Positions 23,301 to 50,036 of a stretch of DNA of 64,000 nt are shown here, in pieces. This stretch comes from Loripinus fragilis (taxonomy: Eukaryota; Mollusca; Bivalvia; Lucinida; Lucinidae). Under the pieces are notes generated by a model. That model worked only from the letters and a program-made list of their open reading frames with translations, was not told the DNA's origin and searched no databases. How positions within the stretch are numbered: the stretch's first letter is position 1; each line of letters starts with the position of its first letter. The stretch spans positions 7,459,254-7,523,253 of the forward strand of contig OZ026526.1 of assembly GCA_964019695.1 (NCBI GenBank). Reading direction: 5' to 3'. A program made the position numbers and the translations under genes.

Positions 23301-25753
23301 CGAGCAGAGATAGTTCAGGTGAGGCTCCTCACATGTGCAGCCCCACCAGAGTATTTGCTAGTTACATATAAAAAGTACTAAATAGAATAAAACTCTCATA
23401 TCAGATATAGTATCTTATATCCCAATGAATAGATGGACCTACACTATATCTTTTAAAAAGTTATTTAATGCACAGGTTTAATAGGTAAACTTTTTAAGTG
23501 TCAATTTGTAAGCATTATTTTAGCCATCAGTTTGGGCATATGTTTTGGGTGCTTAAAAGAACCATCTCATTGAGATGGTTCTTTTAGTACTCACAACATA
23601 TGCTTGGTTGAGAAATAAGAAAATTATTTTTTCTTACATGTTCTTAACTAAAGGTCTGTTAATGCATACCCAATAAAGATCAATCTGTCTTATGTGTTGG
23701 CTTTATATTAAGTAACCGTGGTATTTGTTTTAGTTTTGTTTGAGGTTTTATTTTCCAGTCAACAGCTATAGTGATTGGTCATGTCGAGAAGACCAGCTCA
23801 CCTGACCAAACTTTTTCCTGGACAAACATTACGTAGAGGATCTTACATGAGTGCTTATGTTTTATTGATTTTATTAAACGAATTGGGGAAAACAGAAAAA
23901 ATGCGAAACTTGCTGAGCATCTTATCTCTTTTTCGCAACGAGTTTAATACATTCAATAATACAAGAGCACGAATGTTGGATTCTATTTATCACATGACAT
24001 TATAATACTTAACAATCACATTTTTGGGGTTAAAACTTCAAGATTTTGACATCTTTTACACAGAGTTATAATAGACGTCATTACGTTACGCACTTATCTG
24101 TAAATCGCTAGTGGTTGATCTATTTTATTGCATGGCGTTATTTAACTCCCAGAAGCGGTTAAACAGTACTTCGTGCACATACTTTCACTTGTAACTGACA
24201 ACAATTGTATGATGTGGTAGTAATTCTCAACGCAACCGCTGTGGACATACGTTTCATTACTAAAAGTAAGTAATGGTGCAAAGATCAGGAATCGATACAA
24301 TCAAGTACCACACCTGACCCAGGATACCAATGGGAAAGTGACAAACTCACAGAAGACACCACAAACGAGAGCCAAGAGGTCAGCCCTTTCCCAGCAGGTG
24401 ACCACAAAGCACATATAAACAGACGTGCACAAAACATAGCAAACACAAGACAGAACAAAAACATAAAAGATACATCACACATAATGTAAAAACAGATAAT
24501 AGTAAAACAAATGTGAGTATGATTAGGAAATGCCACATTTACATACTGCAAGACAACAAAAGGTAGAGATATATAACATTAATAGCCACATGACATCAAG
24601 AGGACAGTTAAAGTAAAAATAAAACTCAGTTCTCTCTTTGCCAGCGAGATGATTGCAAAACAAGAAAAGTTATCAAATACTGCATAACAAAACAAGGAAA
24701 AAAACAAAAAAAAGGCCAGAATAAGCAATGAATCAATAAGAGCATAACTTGGGACGGACAGCAGCTGAATGCCACTCTAGATTCTGCAGATGTCAAAACA
24801 CAGAATTTGTTTTGCTTGCTTAAAAGTTTCCTAACTTATCCAAAATATTTTTGTTTCAGGAGACAGCTCCACTCTGGTAGCTGCAGCAGCAACAATGGGT
24901 GGTTTGAATATTATTCTTCTGGCTGCCCTTGTGTTCTTGTTTCTTAGACACAAGAATATCCTTCCAGCAATTAAATCAGGTATGTCATTGCGTTTTCAAT
25001 ATTATTTAGGTGATTATTTATAAAAATACGGCCTGTTTGGTGAGTATCCATCTGATTATAGCAGGGTTTTCTATACATAATTTACAAGATAGTATAAGCA
25101 GGCATCAAGATAACAGTGTGCAATTGAAAATTATGTTTTCTTATTTCTCAACAAAAACATATGTTGTTGGCACTCAAAGAACCCTCTCATTGAGAGGTAA
25201 TCCAAAGAGTTACTTCCCTGGATGCCCAATAGTGAAAGTAGAAAATTCTTGCCTTTTGATCTGAGTAGTTGTCACGGTTATCCTGGCAGAAATGTCTATC
25301 TATTCACTTCACAGTTGTGAGACCAATTTCTGGATTATATCTGAGGGACAGCTGATCTATCCTCGTGGATAAATTATCTTTGGTCCTTCTGGCATCAGGA
25401 TAGGAATCTTACACTTCATGAAATGGATTATTTAATGGAAAATTATAGGTAAGAGAACTTTTTCGCTGAATAGACTTTTCTACAAAATTCAAAACATGGT
25501 GCATTGCGAATTTCTCTATCAAGCTGATAATTATCTTACACAATAATCTTTTCAATCTGTCATTTGTATGGGCAGAAAGCCAAGATTTTATACTACATAA
25601 GAGATGAGCCGCAAAATCCAAAACTATCACTGCTTGAAAGTATTCTCAAAGTTTGTTTTGACAGACACTGATGAACGCTCACAAGAGTACAACAAAATTG
25701 ATCACTCCCCGTTCTTCAATGCTCTGCTTCCCAAAAGCCACAAGCTGCAATAA
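2155..25753 (+). CDS. Gene 1: SRCR-CCP-EGF transmembrane receptor (scavenger-receptor-like), 5' partial
   Basis: Eleven exons join with matching phases into 591 visible residues plus stop: 2155-2351, 3779-3917, 5681-5856, 8970-9108, 13958-14130, 16490-16660, 18472-18642, 21057-21227, 22841-23071, 24860-24979, 25665-25753. Order of modules: second half of an SRCR domain, two full SRCR domains (each split by a phase-2 intron), three CCP/sushi domains, an EGF-like pair, a transmembrane helix and a cytoplasmic tail of about 35 residues. Every module boundary is a phase-1 intron. Group A SRCR domains are known to be split over two exons, which fits. The extracellular part probably binds polyanionic or microbial ligands at the cell surface, as in related scavenger receptors; this is inference. 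The signal peptide and first SRCR half are not in the window. The tail has no catalytic domain, only isolated tyrosines. Confidence 0.88.
2362..2478. mobile_element. TTTCGCGAAA-MITE copy 1
   Basis: Palindrome around GAAACTTCGCAGATGCGAAG, beginning about 10 bases after the donor of the SRCR 1 exon. The same family occurs at 5866-6078 and 18262-18468. Confidence 0.6.
2979..3400 (+). repeat. GATCAGGAAATACC repeat copy
   Basis: Dispersed, SINE-like 300-400 bp repeat. Shared blocks include GTGAGAATGATCAGGAAATA, AAGAGCCACA, TGATTGCAAAACTAGA and AACAACAGAACCACCGC, with TTCGCCCTAGATT near the end. Other copies are at 21240-21480, 22195-22590 and 24510-24835 (+), and 39900-40085, 44190-44380 and 52150-52430 (-). 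Its reverse frames mimic small hydrophobic proteins. Confidence 0.65.
3779..3917 (+). CDS. Gene 1 exon: N-terminal half of SRCR domain 2
   Basis: Acceptor CTTTTCAG, donor GT after CTTAG; phase 1 in, phase 2 out. Encodes [20 protein letters not shown], then [19 protein letters not shown] and KSLGL. The WGTICDD and VVCxxLG motifs are diagnostic of SRCR domains and give C2 and C3. Confidence 0.9.
4082..4720 (-). pseudogene. Decayed mariner-family transposase
   Basis: Minus-strand fragments read [41 protein letters not shown], then after a frameshift [15 protein letters not shown] and [16 protein letters not shown]. These are the conserved blocks of mariner (DD34D) transposases in order. A stop follows VMV, the frame shifts after ARKR, and the usual HDNAP aspartate is lost (QHYAP). 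An end-like sequence lies at 4082 (GGGATGATCAAAAAGTTATC). It sits inside the intron splitting SRCR domain 2. Confidence 0.8.
4826..5180. mobile_element. AAAACCTGT-MITE copy
   Basis: Ends read TAGTAAAACCTGTCTTAAG and its inverted form CAGGTTTTACTGTA. Internal GCTTAATGAAAGTC blocks are duplicated. Shorter copies are at 23100-23289 and 54243-54432. Confidence 0.6.
5301..5407. repeat. Near-perfect hairpin
   Basis: Arms of about 48 bases, starting TGATATCAAGTTTACCAGGC, mirror around CGCTCGGCAGCG. It lies about 275 bases upstream of the second SRCR 2 exon. Confidence 0.7.
5681..5856 (+). CDS. Gene 1 exon: C-terminal half of SRCR domain 2
   Basis: Acceptor GTTCATTTAG, donor GTATGT; phase 2 in, phase 1 out. 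Encodes [19 protein letters not shown], then [16 protein letters not shown] and VAVKC. It completes the domain begun at 3779 with a typical GWG motif. A non-canonical extra cysteine (EEC) sits four residues before C6. A TTTCGCGAAA-MITE begins about 10 bases after the donor. Confidence 0.9.
5866..6078. mobile_element. TTTCGCGAAA-MITE copy 2
   Basis: Starts ATATTCGGAAATTTTCGC and ends with the inverted form (GCAAAAATTTCGGAAG); carries GAAACTTCGCATATGCG. Begins about 10 bases after the SRCR 2 donor. Confidence 0.65.
6390..6975. repeat. Diverged tandem array interrupted by a MITE
   Basis: Imperfect units of about 60 bp (TGACGTCAATG..., AAAATGACATTTTGACxCCAG, TAAATGATAA) from 6390 to 6652 resume at 6898-6975. 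The gap is filled exactly by a GCGCATATGCGC-MITE. Confidence 0.55.
6657..6893. mobile_element. GCGCATATGCGC-MITE, full-length with ATAT target duplication
   Basis: 237 bp, beginning GAGCCGTGG and ending CACTGGCTC, flanked by ATAT on both sides. Internal hairpin GACTGCGCATATGCGCAGGC. Other near-full copies are at 15059-15293 and 46909-47143, with fragments at 20515-20580, 32815-32880, 35870-35940, 54840-55140 and 62858-62915. Confidence 0.75.
7015..8640. repeat. Locally repeated modules (GTACAGGTAAAGG and GCTGAAATGAGG types)
   Basis: CGAGCACAGGTAAAGGGTAT-like blocks recur at about 7078, 7470 and 7660. CAGCTGAAATGAGG...AGTGGxTAGATAATG recurs at about 7215 and 7918, and AAGGGTCGTGCAAT many times. 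No coding sequence is supported. Confidence 0.45.
8005..8140. mobile_element. ATTCATGATT-hairpin element
   Basis: Arms AATGTTCATGGAATCATGAA...TTTCGGGTCTC and the inverted GAGACCCGAAGTATTCATGA are nearly perfect. Copies are at 51960-52105 and, as a half, 34340-34415. Confidence 0.65.
8690..8925. repeat. ATATCCC-rich repeat
   Basis: Repeated CATATCCCTGGAAGTAAAAT and AAATATCCC motifs, with inverted ends TATAGGGGGG and AACCCCTATA. It ends about 45 bases before the SRCR 3 acceptor. Confidence 0.5.
8970..9108 (+). CDS. Gene 1 exon: N-terminal half of SRCR domain 3
   Basis: Acceptor CATTTCTAG, donor GTATGG; phase 1 in, phase 2 out. Encodes [20 protein letters not shown], then [19 protein letters not shown] and RKLGF. 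The length (139 bases) is identical to the matching exon of domain 2, as expected from domain duplication. Carries one sequon (NGT). Confidence 0.9.
9120..9520. mobile_element. Hairpin MITE split by a SINE
   Basis: Left part 9125-9218 (GATAATCCACGAGCTTTAGC hairpin) and right part 9426-9520 (ACCACCTATATCAGTGTAGA) match one continuous element at 48892-49075. It lies 10-20 bases after the SRCR 3 first-half donor. Confidence 0.7.
9219..9425 (-). mobile_element. tRNA-derived SINE with 10-bp target duplication
   Basis: Flanked by GACAATGCAT at 9209-9218 and 9426-9435. On the minus strand the head reads TGGCTCAGTGGTAGAGTG (A box) and CGGGTTTGAGCC (B box) in tRNA spacing, followed by a body ending near CGTAAAGAATCAAATC. 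Related truncated copies: 39185-39300, 42460-42625 and, diverged, 54690-54800. Confidence 0.85.
10060..10335 (+). repeat. GATCAGGAATC repeat copy
   Basis: Blocks GATCAGGAATCGATACAATC, AGTACCACACCTGACCC, GAGAGCCAAGAGGTCAGCCC and GTACCACCTTGAAACGG, in fixed order. It shares layout with the GATCAGGAAATACC repeat and is probably a related SINE-like family. Other copies: 13815-13890, 15310-15620, 24265-24480, 29625-29810, 33905-33955 and 50430-50485; reverse at 36740-37105. Confidence 0.65.
10545..12960. mobile_element. Nested Tc1-like foldback transposon
   Basis: Outer inverted ends: 10580-10770 (AAAAGTTATTTCACTACG...GTCTATGTTTTACCAT) match 12770-12935 inverted. Inside, 11690-12070 and 12390-12720 are also mutually inverted and carry Tc1-transposase C-terminal remnants facing opposite ways: [20 protein letters not shown] and [15 protein letters not shown] on plus; [19 protein letters not shown] on minus. 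A second element (10768-11687) is inserted in the left arm. No intact transposase. Confidence 0.7.
10768..11687. mobile_element. Inner Tc1-like element
   Basis: About 920 bp with inverted ends: TATACTCCTCAAAATAATTA at the left and the inverted GATAATTGAAGG form at the right (CTTGAGGAGTATA). Internal frames are short and broken. Its removal would restore continuity of the surrounding arm. Confidence 0.65.
12960..13650. other. Intron 5 of gene 1, mostly unique
   Basis: Contains a short hairpin at 13098-13126 (GACAGTATATCC and its mirror). No coding signal or recognised family otherwise. Confidence 0.35.
13655..13815. mobile_element. CAACAATTGTTGG-MITE family copy (diverged)
   Basis: Ends AAACTGTTTGATGCTCAACT and an inverted form near TTGAGCATGAAAATA, with TAAATACAACATCTGAGAG inside. 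Better copies: 21500-21760, 50180-50400, 50485-50700, 53780-53940, 61628-61865 and part of 47990-48085. Confidence 0.5.
13958..14130 (+). CDS. Gene 1 exon: C-terminal half of SRCR domain 3
   Basis: Acceptor TTGTGTTTCAG, donor GTGAGT; phase 2 in, phase 1 out. Encodes [16 protein letters not shown], then [18 protein letters not shown] and AAVNC. The normally invariant GWG is replaced by SCGG, adding a cysteine and removing the tryptophan. The intron from domain 3's first half is 4.85 kb and holds a SINE insertion and a nested Tc1-like element. Confidence 0.88.
14131..15058. other. Intron with small inverted repeats
   Basis: An AAATGAAGTTTATG hairpin lies at 14790-14852. GACGTTGACGTCACG and its relatives at 14340-14370 and 14905-14945 suggest inverted ends of a decayed element. 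No exon seen. Confidence 0.35.
15059..15293. mobile_element. GCGCATATGCGC-MITE copy 2
   Basis: Begins GAGCCGCGACACG, contains CAACAATGTGGCATTTTGAC and ends near ATGTCGTCTC. Same layout as 6657-6893. Confidence 0.7.
15310..15620 (+). repeat. GATCAGGAATC repeat copy
   Basis: Carries CAAAGATCAGGAAACCATAC, CAAGTACCACACC, GAGAGCCGAGAGGTTAGCCC, CACCGCCTTGGAACGG and GTGGATCAAGACAC. Nearly full length. Confidence 0.6.
16325..16440. mobile_element. AAAGAACC-hairpin element
   Basis: Arms ACATATGTTTTGGGTAATCA and the inverted GAGCACCCAAAACACATG flank AAGAACAGTCTCGATGAGAC. Ends 50 bases before the CCP 1 acceptor. Other copies: 23505-23625, 25140-25200, 35245-35395 and 49258-49330; partial at 32370-32420 and 47835-47890. 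Confidence 0.65.
16490..16660 (+). CDS. Gene 1 exon: CCP/sushi domain 1
   Basis: A single 171-base symmetric phase-1 exon: acceptor TGTTTTAG, donor GTAAGT. Encodes [36 protein letters not shown] and PTGC: four cysteines and the Gly/Trp pattern of a complement-control-protein module. One exon per domain is typical of CCPs. Confidence 0.9.
16700..16895. mobile_element. Hairpin element downstream of CCP 1
   Basis: Ends AAGGCGCCAATCACCACTGC and GGTGGCGCTTTAAGG are inverted; the centre ATGAGAATAGTCTGCCAGCA folds on itself. About 40 bases after the CCP 1 donor. Confidence 0.55.
16900..17795. other. Intron between CCP 1 and CCP 2, no feature seen
   Basis: No exon, tRNA or recognised repeat family. 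Short CTCAGACGAAACTGCACATG near 17515 resembles a fragment of the GCGCATATGCGC family. Confidence 0.3.
17800..18130. repeat. Dispersed 330-bp repeat, copy 1
   Basis: AATCATTTGTAAAAGTAGAA through TTACAGACTATGCAGCTTTA recurs as the reverse complement at 61190-61520, including TAATTATTTGCGTCCCTCCA. Two copies only in this window. Confidence 0.65.
18262..18468. mobile_element. TTTCGCGAAA-MITE copy 3, forming a splice acceptor region
   Basis: Contains GCGAAACTTCGCATCTGCGA and ends CGCGAAAATTTCTGAATATG, three bases before the TTGCAG acceptor of CCP 2. Confidence 0.65.
18472..18642 (+). CDS. Gene 1 exon: CCP/sushi domain 2
   Basis: 171 bases, phase 1 to phase 1; acceptor TATGTTTGCAG, donor GTATGT. 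Encodes [37 protein letters not shown] and PTGC. The DNA just upstream of the acceptor belongs to a TTTCGCGAAA-MITE (18262-18468), so the acceptor region of this intron is at least partly element-derived. Confidence 0.9.
18643..20215. other. Intron between CCP 2 and CCP 3, no feature seen
   Basis: AT-rich, with no exon or repeat family I can place. The GATCC-type repeat begins after 20215. Confidence 0.3.
20220..20515. repeat. GCGGATCC repeat copy
   Basis: Family marked by a GCGGATCCAGAGGGGGTC-like edge, inverted GCCCGCxAGCGAAATG blocks, GATGATGGCCC, and AATGTTGGGCCAT. Other copies: 30155-30375, 38140-38510, 40735-40860, 42655-42865, 43195-43450, 53965-54130, 56270-56470 and 59515-59790. Edges often carry long G or C runs. 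Confidence 0.55.
20590..21145 (+). repeat. 139-bp x4 tandem repeat of a CCP half exon with its acceptor
   Basis: TGCGGAGAACCAG recurs at exactly 139-base spacing; acceptors precede 20640, 20779, 20918 and 21057. Each unit holds the TTATACTTCAG acceptor and the first half of CCP 3. Copies 3 and 4 are nearly identical, indicating stepwise recent growth. The first three lack the second half of the domain. Confidence 0.9.
21057..21227 (+). CDS. Gene 1 exon: CCP/sushi domain 3 (intact copy of a 4x repeated half exon)
   Basis: 171 bases, phase 1 to phase 1; acceptor ATACTTCAG, donor GTACAA. Encodes [40 protein letters not shown] and PTGC. Only this last of four 139-bp tandem copies continues into the second half of the domain, so only it gives a full CCP in frame with the next exon. 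Confidence 0.88.
21240..21760. repeat. GATCAGGAAATACC fragment and CAACAATTGTTGG-MITE
   Basis: 21240-21480 is a repeat copy starting 13 bases after the CCP 3 donor. 21500-21760 is a MITE with ATGCCAACAATTGTTGGCAT and a second copy of that motif. Confidence 0.55.
22195..22590 (+). repeat. GATCAGGAAATACC repeat, near full length
   Basis: Runs from TAGTGAGAATGATCAGG through CATCAAGATGATAGCAAACC and ACAACAGAACCACCGCATG to TCGCATGGAGGCTTTC. The best copy for defining the family. Confidence 0.65.
22841..23071 (+). CDS. Gene 1 exon: EGF-like pair
   Basis: 231 bases, phase 1 to phase 1; acceptor CTATATTTAG, donor GTATAT. Encodes [17 protein letters not shown], then [13 protein letters not shown], then [26 protein letters not shown] and LC. 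The first module is laminin/EGF-like; the second begins with the calcium-binding EGF signature DIDEC with a conserved aromatic in GSFDC. The second module stops after its fifth cysteine. Confidence 0.88.
23100..23289. mobile_element. AAAACCTGT-MITE copy 2
   Basis: Inverted ends CATAAAACCTGTGTAGAAC and GTTTTACACCGGTTTTACTG. Located 30 bases after the EGF donor. Confidence 0.65.
23505..23625. mobile_element. AAAGAACC-hairpin element copy
   Basis: ATATGTTTTGGGTGCTTAAA and its inverted partner flank AGAACCATCTCATTGAGATG. Confidence 0.6.
23740..24215. mobile_element. SINE (second family) split by a GACGTC-MITE
   Basis: 23740-23828 (CAGTCAACAGCTATAG...TTTTTCCTGGACAAAC) and 24165-24215 (ACTTCGTGCACATACTTTC) match adjacent parts of the SINE at 49455-49745. 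The gap is a GACGTC-MITE at about 23830-24165. Confidence 0.6.
24265..24835 (+). repeat. GATCAGGAATC repeat followed by a GATCAGGAAATACC repeat
   Basis: 24265-24480 and 24510-24835 are copies of the two related families in the same orientation, ending 25 bases before the membrane exon. Confidence 0.55.
24860..24979 (+). CDS. Gene 1 exon: transmembrane segment
   Basis: 120 bases, phase 1 to phase 1; acceptor TTGTTTCAG, donor GTATGT. Encodes [15 protein letters not shown] followed by a hydrophobic run [13 protein letters not shown] and a basic stop-transfer RHK. Together this makes about 22-24 apolar residues, a type I membrane anchor given the extracellular modules before it. Confidence 0.85.
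25665..25753 (+). CDS. Gene 1 terminal coding exon: cytoplasmic tail and stop
   Basis: Acceptor TTTTGACAG; phase 1 in. Encodes [15 protein letters not shown] and [13 protein letters not shown], then TAA at 25751-25753. It follows the membrane exon in phase and closes the only open frame. No recognised signalling motif beyond a lone tyrosine (QEYNKI). Confidence 0.75.
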
Positions 25754-26500
25754 ATGTCTTCATTTATTGCCCTCATTTATTGAATATTATAAAACCTGAA
25801 ATAACTTGATCAATTATTAAATATTCATAGCAAGAATGTTTATAGACCGAAAGCCACATATACTCGTGTGTAACCTAAATTCAACATGCCTTGTTTTGAT
25901 AGATAAATAGCGGTAATAGCCACAGGTATTACAAGATGTATGGTATCTTTCATCAGAATAAAAGGGTTATAAATGAAATATTTTGTATTTTTAGACTGGG
26001 AGGTGAAATTTACTAAACATGAAACTGATGCATAGATGAAGAGCTGTTATACATGACAGAAGAGGAATTGGTCTTTTGAATAGCAAATTGTGCATGAGTA
26101 GTTCCTGTGGCACCTAGTGCGTGTTTCTGGAAGAAATTCATTAGTGTACATTGAGTGGTCGGTTTTAGTGCTGACATGTACATAGTCCCAAACCTGTTAT
26201 TACCGGAGTCACAAGTTACAGATACCATGATCTCACTTACTTTTTGTCATTCTTGGCATTACTACATTACTGTGTATAATTCAATGGCTATTTTGTGAGT
26301 CACACTTTTCCAGGCAACGTAAATAATTGTCAAATACATGTAAGTATGTATGTTGCTTTATGTAAATATGTATTGTTTAATTAGCTATAATATTGTTTTG
26401 CTCTTAAAATAATCAAATCGAACTAACAGAAGTAAATCAGTTAACTTAGATAAGTAACTTAGTCACCTAGTAACTTATAACAACAGACATTCTTTCAACC
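25754..26500. other. Gene 1 3' UTR and intergenic, nothing further seen
   Basis: No exon on either strand. A candidate polyadenylation signal at 25957 is listed separately. Confidence 0.35.
25957..25962 (+). promoter_or_regulatory. Candidate polyadenylation signal of gene 1
   Basis: AATAAA lies 204 bases after the gene 1 stop codon. Another AATAAA overlaps the stop itself (25749-25754) but is too close to be a likely signal. No transcript evidence. Confidence 0.4.
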
Positions 26501-26509
26501 ATCTCTATG

Positions 26510-26665
26510 TGAGAATTTATGGGAAGTACAAAATCTCTTGTACGTCTGGCACGTGCTTGTGATGGGAAAATTTGTTCTTGCACACCAGATAAAAATTTCT
26601 GATGTTTTCACCCATATGAGAAAATTCTATCTCACATACCCATAAGTTACTTGGGAAAGCTAAAA
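26510..26665. repeat. Imperfect palindrome
   Basis: TATGTGAGAATTTATGGG at the left and CATATGAGAAAATTCTATCT...CCCATAAGT at the right are inverted, around an AAATCTCTTGTACGTCTGG centre. Confidence 0.45.
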
Positions 26666-26809
26666 AACGAACAGTCGCACGTTGATCCTTGACACGATTG
26701 TTATGCTTAGTGACGTGACTATGTCACATGTATGTCACATTGCAGCGTATTCAGGAACTTATGGTGTCCTTTTTCAAATATGATGCAGAATTAAATGGTG
26801 AGCAAGAAA

Positions 26810-26950
26810 AAGAAGCCATAAATCGTGTGAGGATGGGATAGAAAAATCATACCCTCGTGATCATTGATTGTCATCACTCAGCAAGCCTTGTTATGCAAAT
26901 TGGTGATCCTGGGGACATATTTTTCTATCCAACCTTCACACTCATGGTCT
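26810..26950. repeat. Imperfect palindrome
   Basis: CGTGTGAGGATGGGATAGAA is inverted at TTTTCTATCCAACCTTCACA, with GATCATTGATTGTCATCACT in the loop. Confidence 0.5.
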
Positions 26951-27004
26951 ATTCTTATAATCGCTCATACCCTTAGCACTTGCTTGTGATGGGAATGAAG
27001 TTCT

Positions 27005-27905
27005 AGCGATAAGGCGTATACTTTCCCTAGTTGACATGATAATGAACACCAACTTTTCAAATTGCCCTACTGTATTTAAAATTGGTGCAGCTTAGCAGTA
27101 AAATATGCATAGTAAGCAACTAAATGCGCTTCAAAGCGATTCACCATTAACAATACCATGAAAAACGTGCACTTTCTACTCCCACCCCTCATTTTACGTC
27201 TTTATACTGGGTGCCGTTTAGACTAAACTTTGAGTAAATGCATTGCTAGTTTCAAGAAAGTAAAAGTGCTAAAATGTTAAGGATATAAGCGCTCTCCATT
27301 TCCAAAACCTTACCGTATTCCTTCTGCGCATGCGTACGAAATACACCTAAAACTGTGACGTTTGTCAATGGAAAGGTGAAACTGGTGTCTTTCAGTTTAT
27401 TTTTAGATGCTTTCCCCCCTAGACCAAAGATGCCCTTTAGACAACGACATGTTGCTTTAAAGATTTACAACATATGTAAAGGGCATTTTGGGTCTAGGGG
27501 AGAAAGCCTTTAAAAATAAACCTAAAGACACCAGTTTCATCTTTCCAATGACAAATGTCCCAATTTTAGGTATATTTCGTACGCATGCGCAGATGGAATA
27601 CGGTAAGGTTTTGGAAATGAAGAGCACTAATATTCTCAACATTTTAGCACTTTTTTTAAAAAAATTAGCATTGCATTTAGTCAAAAACTGGTCTAATTGG
27701 CACCCAGTACTAAGACGTAAAATAAGGGGTGGGAATAGAGAGTGCACGTTTTTACGGTATTGTAAACGTTGAATCGCTTTGAAACGTATTTTGTTGCTTA
27801 CTATGCATATTTTACTGCTGAACTACACCAATTTTAAAATCATTCGGGCAATTTGAAAATTTGGTGTTTGTAATCTTGTCAACTAGGGAAAATAGATGCC
27901 TTTTC
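27005..27905. mobile_element. Large foldback element, about 430-bp arms
   Basis: The two arms mirror each other along their whole length around about 27445: CTAGACCAAAGATGCCCTTT against AAAGGGCATTTTGGGTCTAG, CGCATGCGTACGAAAT against its inverse, and outer AATTTGAAAATTTGGTG against CACCAACTTTTCAAATTGCC. Arms differ by scattered substitutions and small gaps. No transposase frame. Confidence 0.75.
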
Positions 27906-27999
27906 GCTAGAAATTCTTTGTTACTTTGCTTATCGTGTTTGTTAATCCTAGTTTGGATGTTTCTCATAATAAGAACTGGTCTGTGATCTGTAATTGTAT

Positions 28000-28900
28000 A
28001 AATGCGAGGCTTGCTGAGCATATTATATCTTTTTTAGCAAAGAGATTAATAAATTCAATAATACAGGAGTACCAATGTTAGATTATGTTTATCACATGAC
28101 ATTAAAATTACTTAAAAATCGCTTTTTTGGCATTTAAACATCAAAATTTAGCCACTTATACGCAACTAGTGGTTTAACAATTTATTGCATGACGTTATAT
28201 CATTCCCAGACACGACGTCATGTGATAACAATAAAAATAGAAAAAAATAGTTCAATAGAACCAAGTAGTGAGTAAAACATAAAGATTAGTGATTTGTGAA
28301 TGTGATATTTTGTGATATGTGTGTCTTTATAACAGGTAGTGAAAATAAACTTAAAAAGGTGATCTGTGATTGTGTCATCACTTTGTCATATGTACTTGGT
28401 AAATAGATAGTTCCAATAAATAGAAACCAATAGTCTATAGTACCAAATAGTGATAATATAAAGAGTGGTGGTCTCTAATTGTCCTTTCCTTGTAAATATG
28501 ACAAGGTAATGCCACAATCACAGAGCATCAATCTTTATATAAAGGATATTATACAAGTGCTCATGTTTTATCGAATATATTAAACAAGTTGAGGAAAAGT
28601 TATAAAATGCGAGGCTTGCCGAGCATTTTATCTCTTTTTTGCAACAAGTTTAATAAATTCAATTACACAGGAGCACGAATGTTAAATTATATTTATCATA
28701 TGACATTGAAATTACTTTGAAATATCATTTCTGCCATAAAAACGTTATAATTTTGTCATTATGTACGCAACGTTGTTATGAACGTCATAACGTTTCCCAA
28801 AAATCTGTAAAACACAAGTATTTTTCTTTTATTTTATCGCATGGCGTTATTTCACCCCCCCCCCCCCCCCCCCCCCCGCCACGCGACGTCATACGATAAA
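28000..28900. mobile_element. Two GACGTC-MITE copies
   Basis: 28000-28220 and 28550-28900 carry GCGAGGCTTGCxGAGCAT, CACATGACATT and CATGGCGTTAT. In the second, a run of 23 C (28855-28877) replaces the usual CTCCCAGAC segment. Confidence 0.6.
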
Positions 28901-29620
28901 TTTGATTTCACAGTTAAGTTTTATGGGGCTATTGGTCTCCAATGGAACACAATAGTCCCATAGAAAAGTTGAGATTTTGCGTTTAATCCTCTTATGGCTT
29001 CATCATATATCGTTTGATATCCATATTTTTTTCTTAAAAACTATCTCCTTCTGAGCAACCAACCAAAATCTATAATCATTTTTACACAAAACTTGTCATT
29101 ATGTCTTTTTAACAATTGAACATGCATTTGCTACGCTGAACAAAATGCTTGAAGCGATAAAAAACATCATTGAAAGACATTTCTACTTGACCCTGCCTGT
29201 CGAGCTATTGTTTCTACTGATACACTTAACTAACATTGCTCCGCTGAACAAAATCATCACCAGATCTAAAAATCAAAGAAATATCTAAACACTACATACT
29301 TTTGGACCACTGGGTCATATCAAAATAATATTACATAAATTTTAGACATATCCCTCTGAGCTTGTACTCAGGTGAGCAAGCCAGGACTTCATGGCCCTCT
29401 GGGAAATAAATAAAGTATATTAAAATGTCTTTGAGAGGAATCTAAATTTATTTGTATTTGGTATATTCCATTCATGCTTTGTTATTGTTTTCTATAGTTG
29501 ATATATTTACATTATGTTTGATACATCACAGACTAATATGTTTTAACAATCTAATAAATTTTATTTAAAACTCTTACTCTTTCATTTTATGTTGTTAAGG
29601 TCGATCTCGTTAATTTGAAA
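28900..29620. other. Intergenic, nothing recognised
   Basis: No exon or repeat family identified between the GACGTC-MITE and the GATCAGGAATC repeat at 29625-29810. Confidence 0.3.
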
Positions 29621-29624
29621 GTAA

Positions 29625-30375
29625 GAAAGACGGCAAAGATCAGGTGTCAATACAACCAAGAACCACACCTGACCCAGGATACAACAAAGGAAAGTGACAA
29701 AATCATAATTAGACATCACACACAAGAGCCAAGAGGTCGGCTCTTTCCCAGCAGGTGACCACATTGCAGCAATGGACAGACGTGAACGCATGACAAACAC
29801 ACATCATTGATAAAACAAATGAAGTCTACTAGACAGGAGTTTATACTTTAAAGGGCAAGCGGGCATGACCAGAAAATGCTACATTAAAAAAACCCAACAA
29901 AACAGTGAAAACCCAATTGAGATCGTCTCATATCCCACTGCAATAGTAGACCATCAGGTTGGAAGTGCAATTGAACACCATTTTTTTTTTGACATGTTTA
30001 TCTACTGACCACATGGCCTGAGGTAATATAGGCTGTAATACAAAAGTCTTAACGAGGCATTAGGATTCTTGATTTTGATTAGGGTACTTTATTTTTTCAT
30101 AATAAGACAAACAATCAATTTTGAATTACAATATGCATTGCATTTTTATCCAGAATCATGCGCGGATCCAGAGAGTTTTGTCAGAGGGGGTCCAACTTTG
30201 ACGGCCCGCCAGCGAAATGGCGTTTCGCTTGCGGGCCGATGATGGCCCAACATTAAATGCTGGATTGGTAGCTTTGTGATTTTAAGGGAATCCGGACTAG
30301 TATTGCTAAGGAGCCCTATATTTTTGTATTTTTCCAAGGGAGTCCCGACCCCCTGTCCCCCCTCTGGATCCTCAC
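29625..30375. repeat. GATCAGGAATC repeat and GCGGATCC repeat in the 3' flank of gene 2
   Basis: 29625-29810 is a GATCAGGAATC copy. 30155-30375 is a GCGGATCC copy with an inverted GGCCCGCCAGCGAAATGG block, starting about 20 bases after the gene 2 stop. Confidence 0.55.
30088..30093 (-). promoter_or_regulatory. Candidate polyadenylation signal of gene 2
   Basis: AATAAA on the minus strand, about 300 bases after the gene 2 stop and beyond the GCGGATCC repeat. No transcript evidence. Confidence 0.3.
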
Positions 30376-30394
30376 ATGCAGATTCGTGTTATAA

Positions 30395-50036
<19,642 letters not shown>

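Noticed and set aside
27457..27772. Overlapping ORFs of about 95 codons on both strands
   Set aside because: They are mirror readings of the foldback arm and match no coding pattern.
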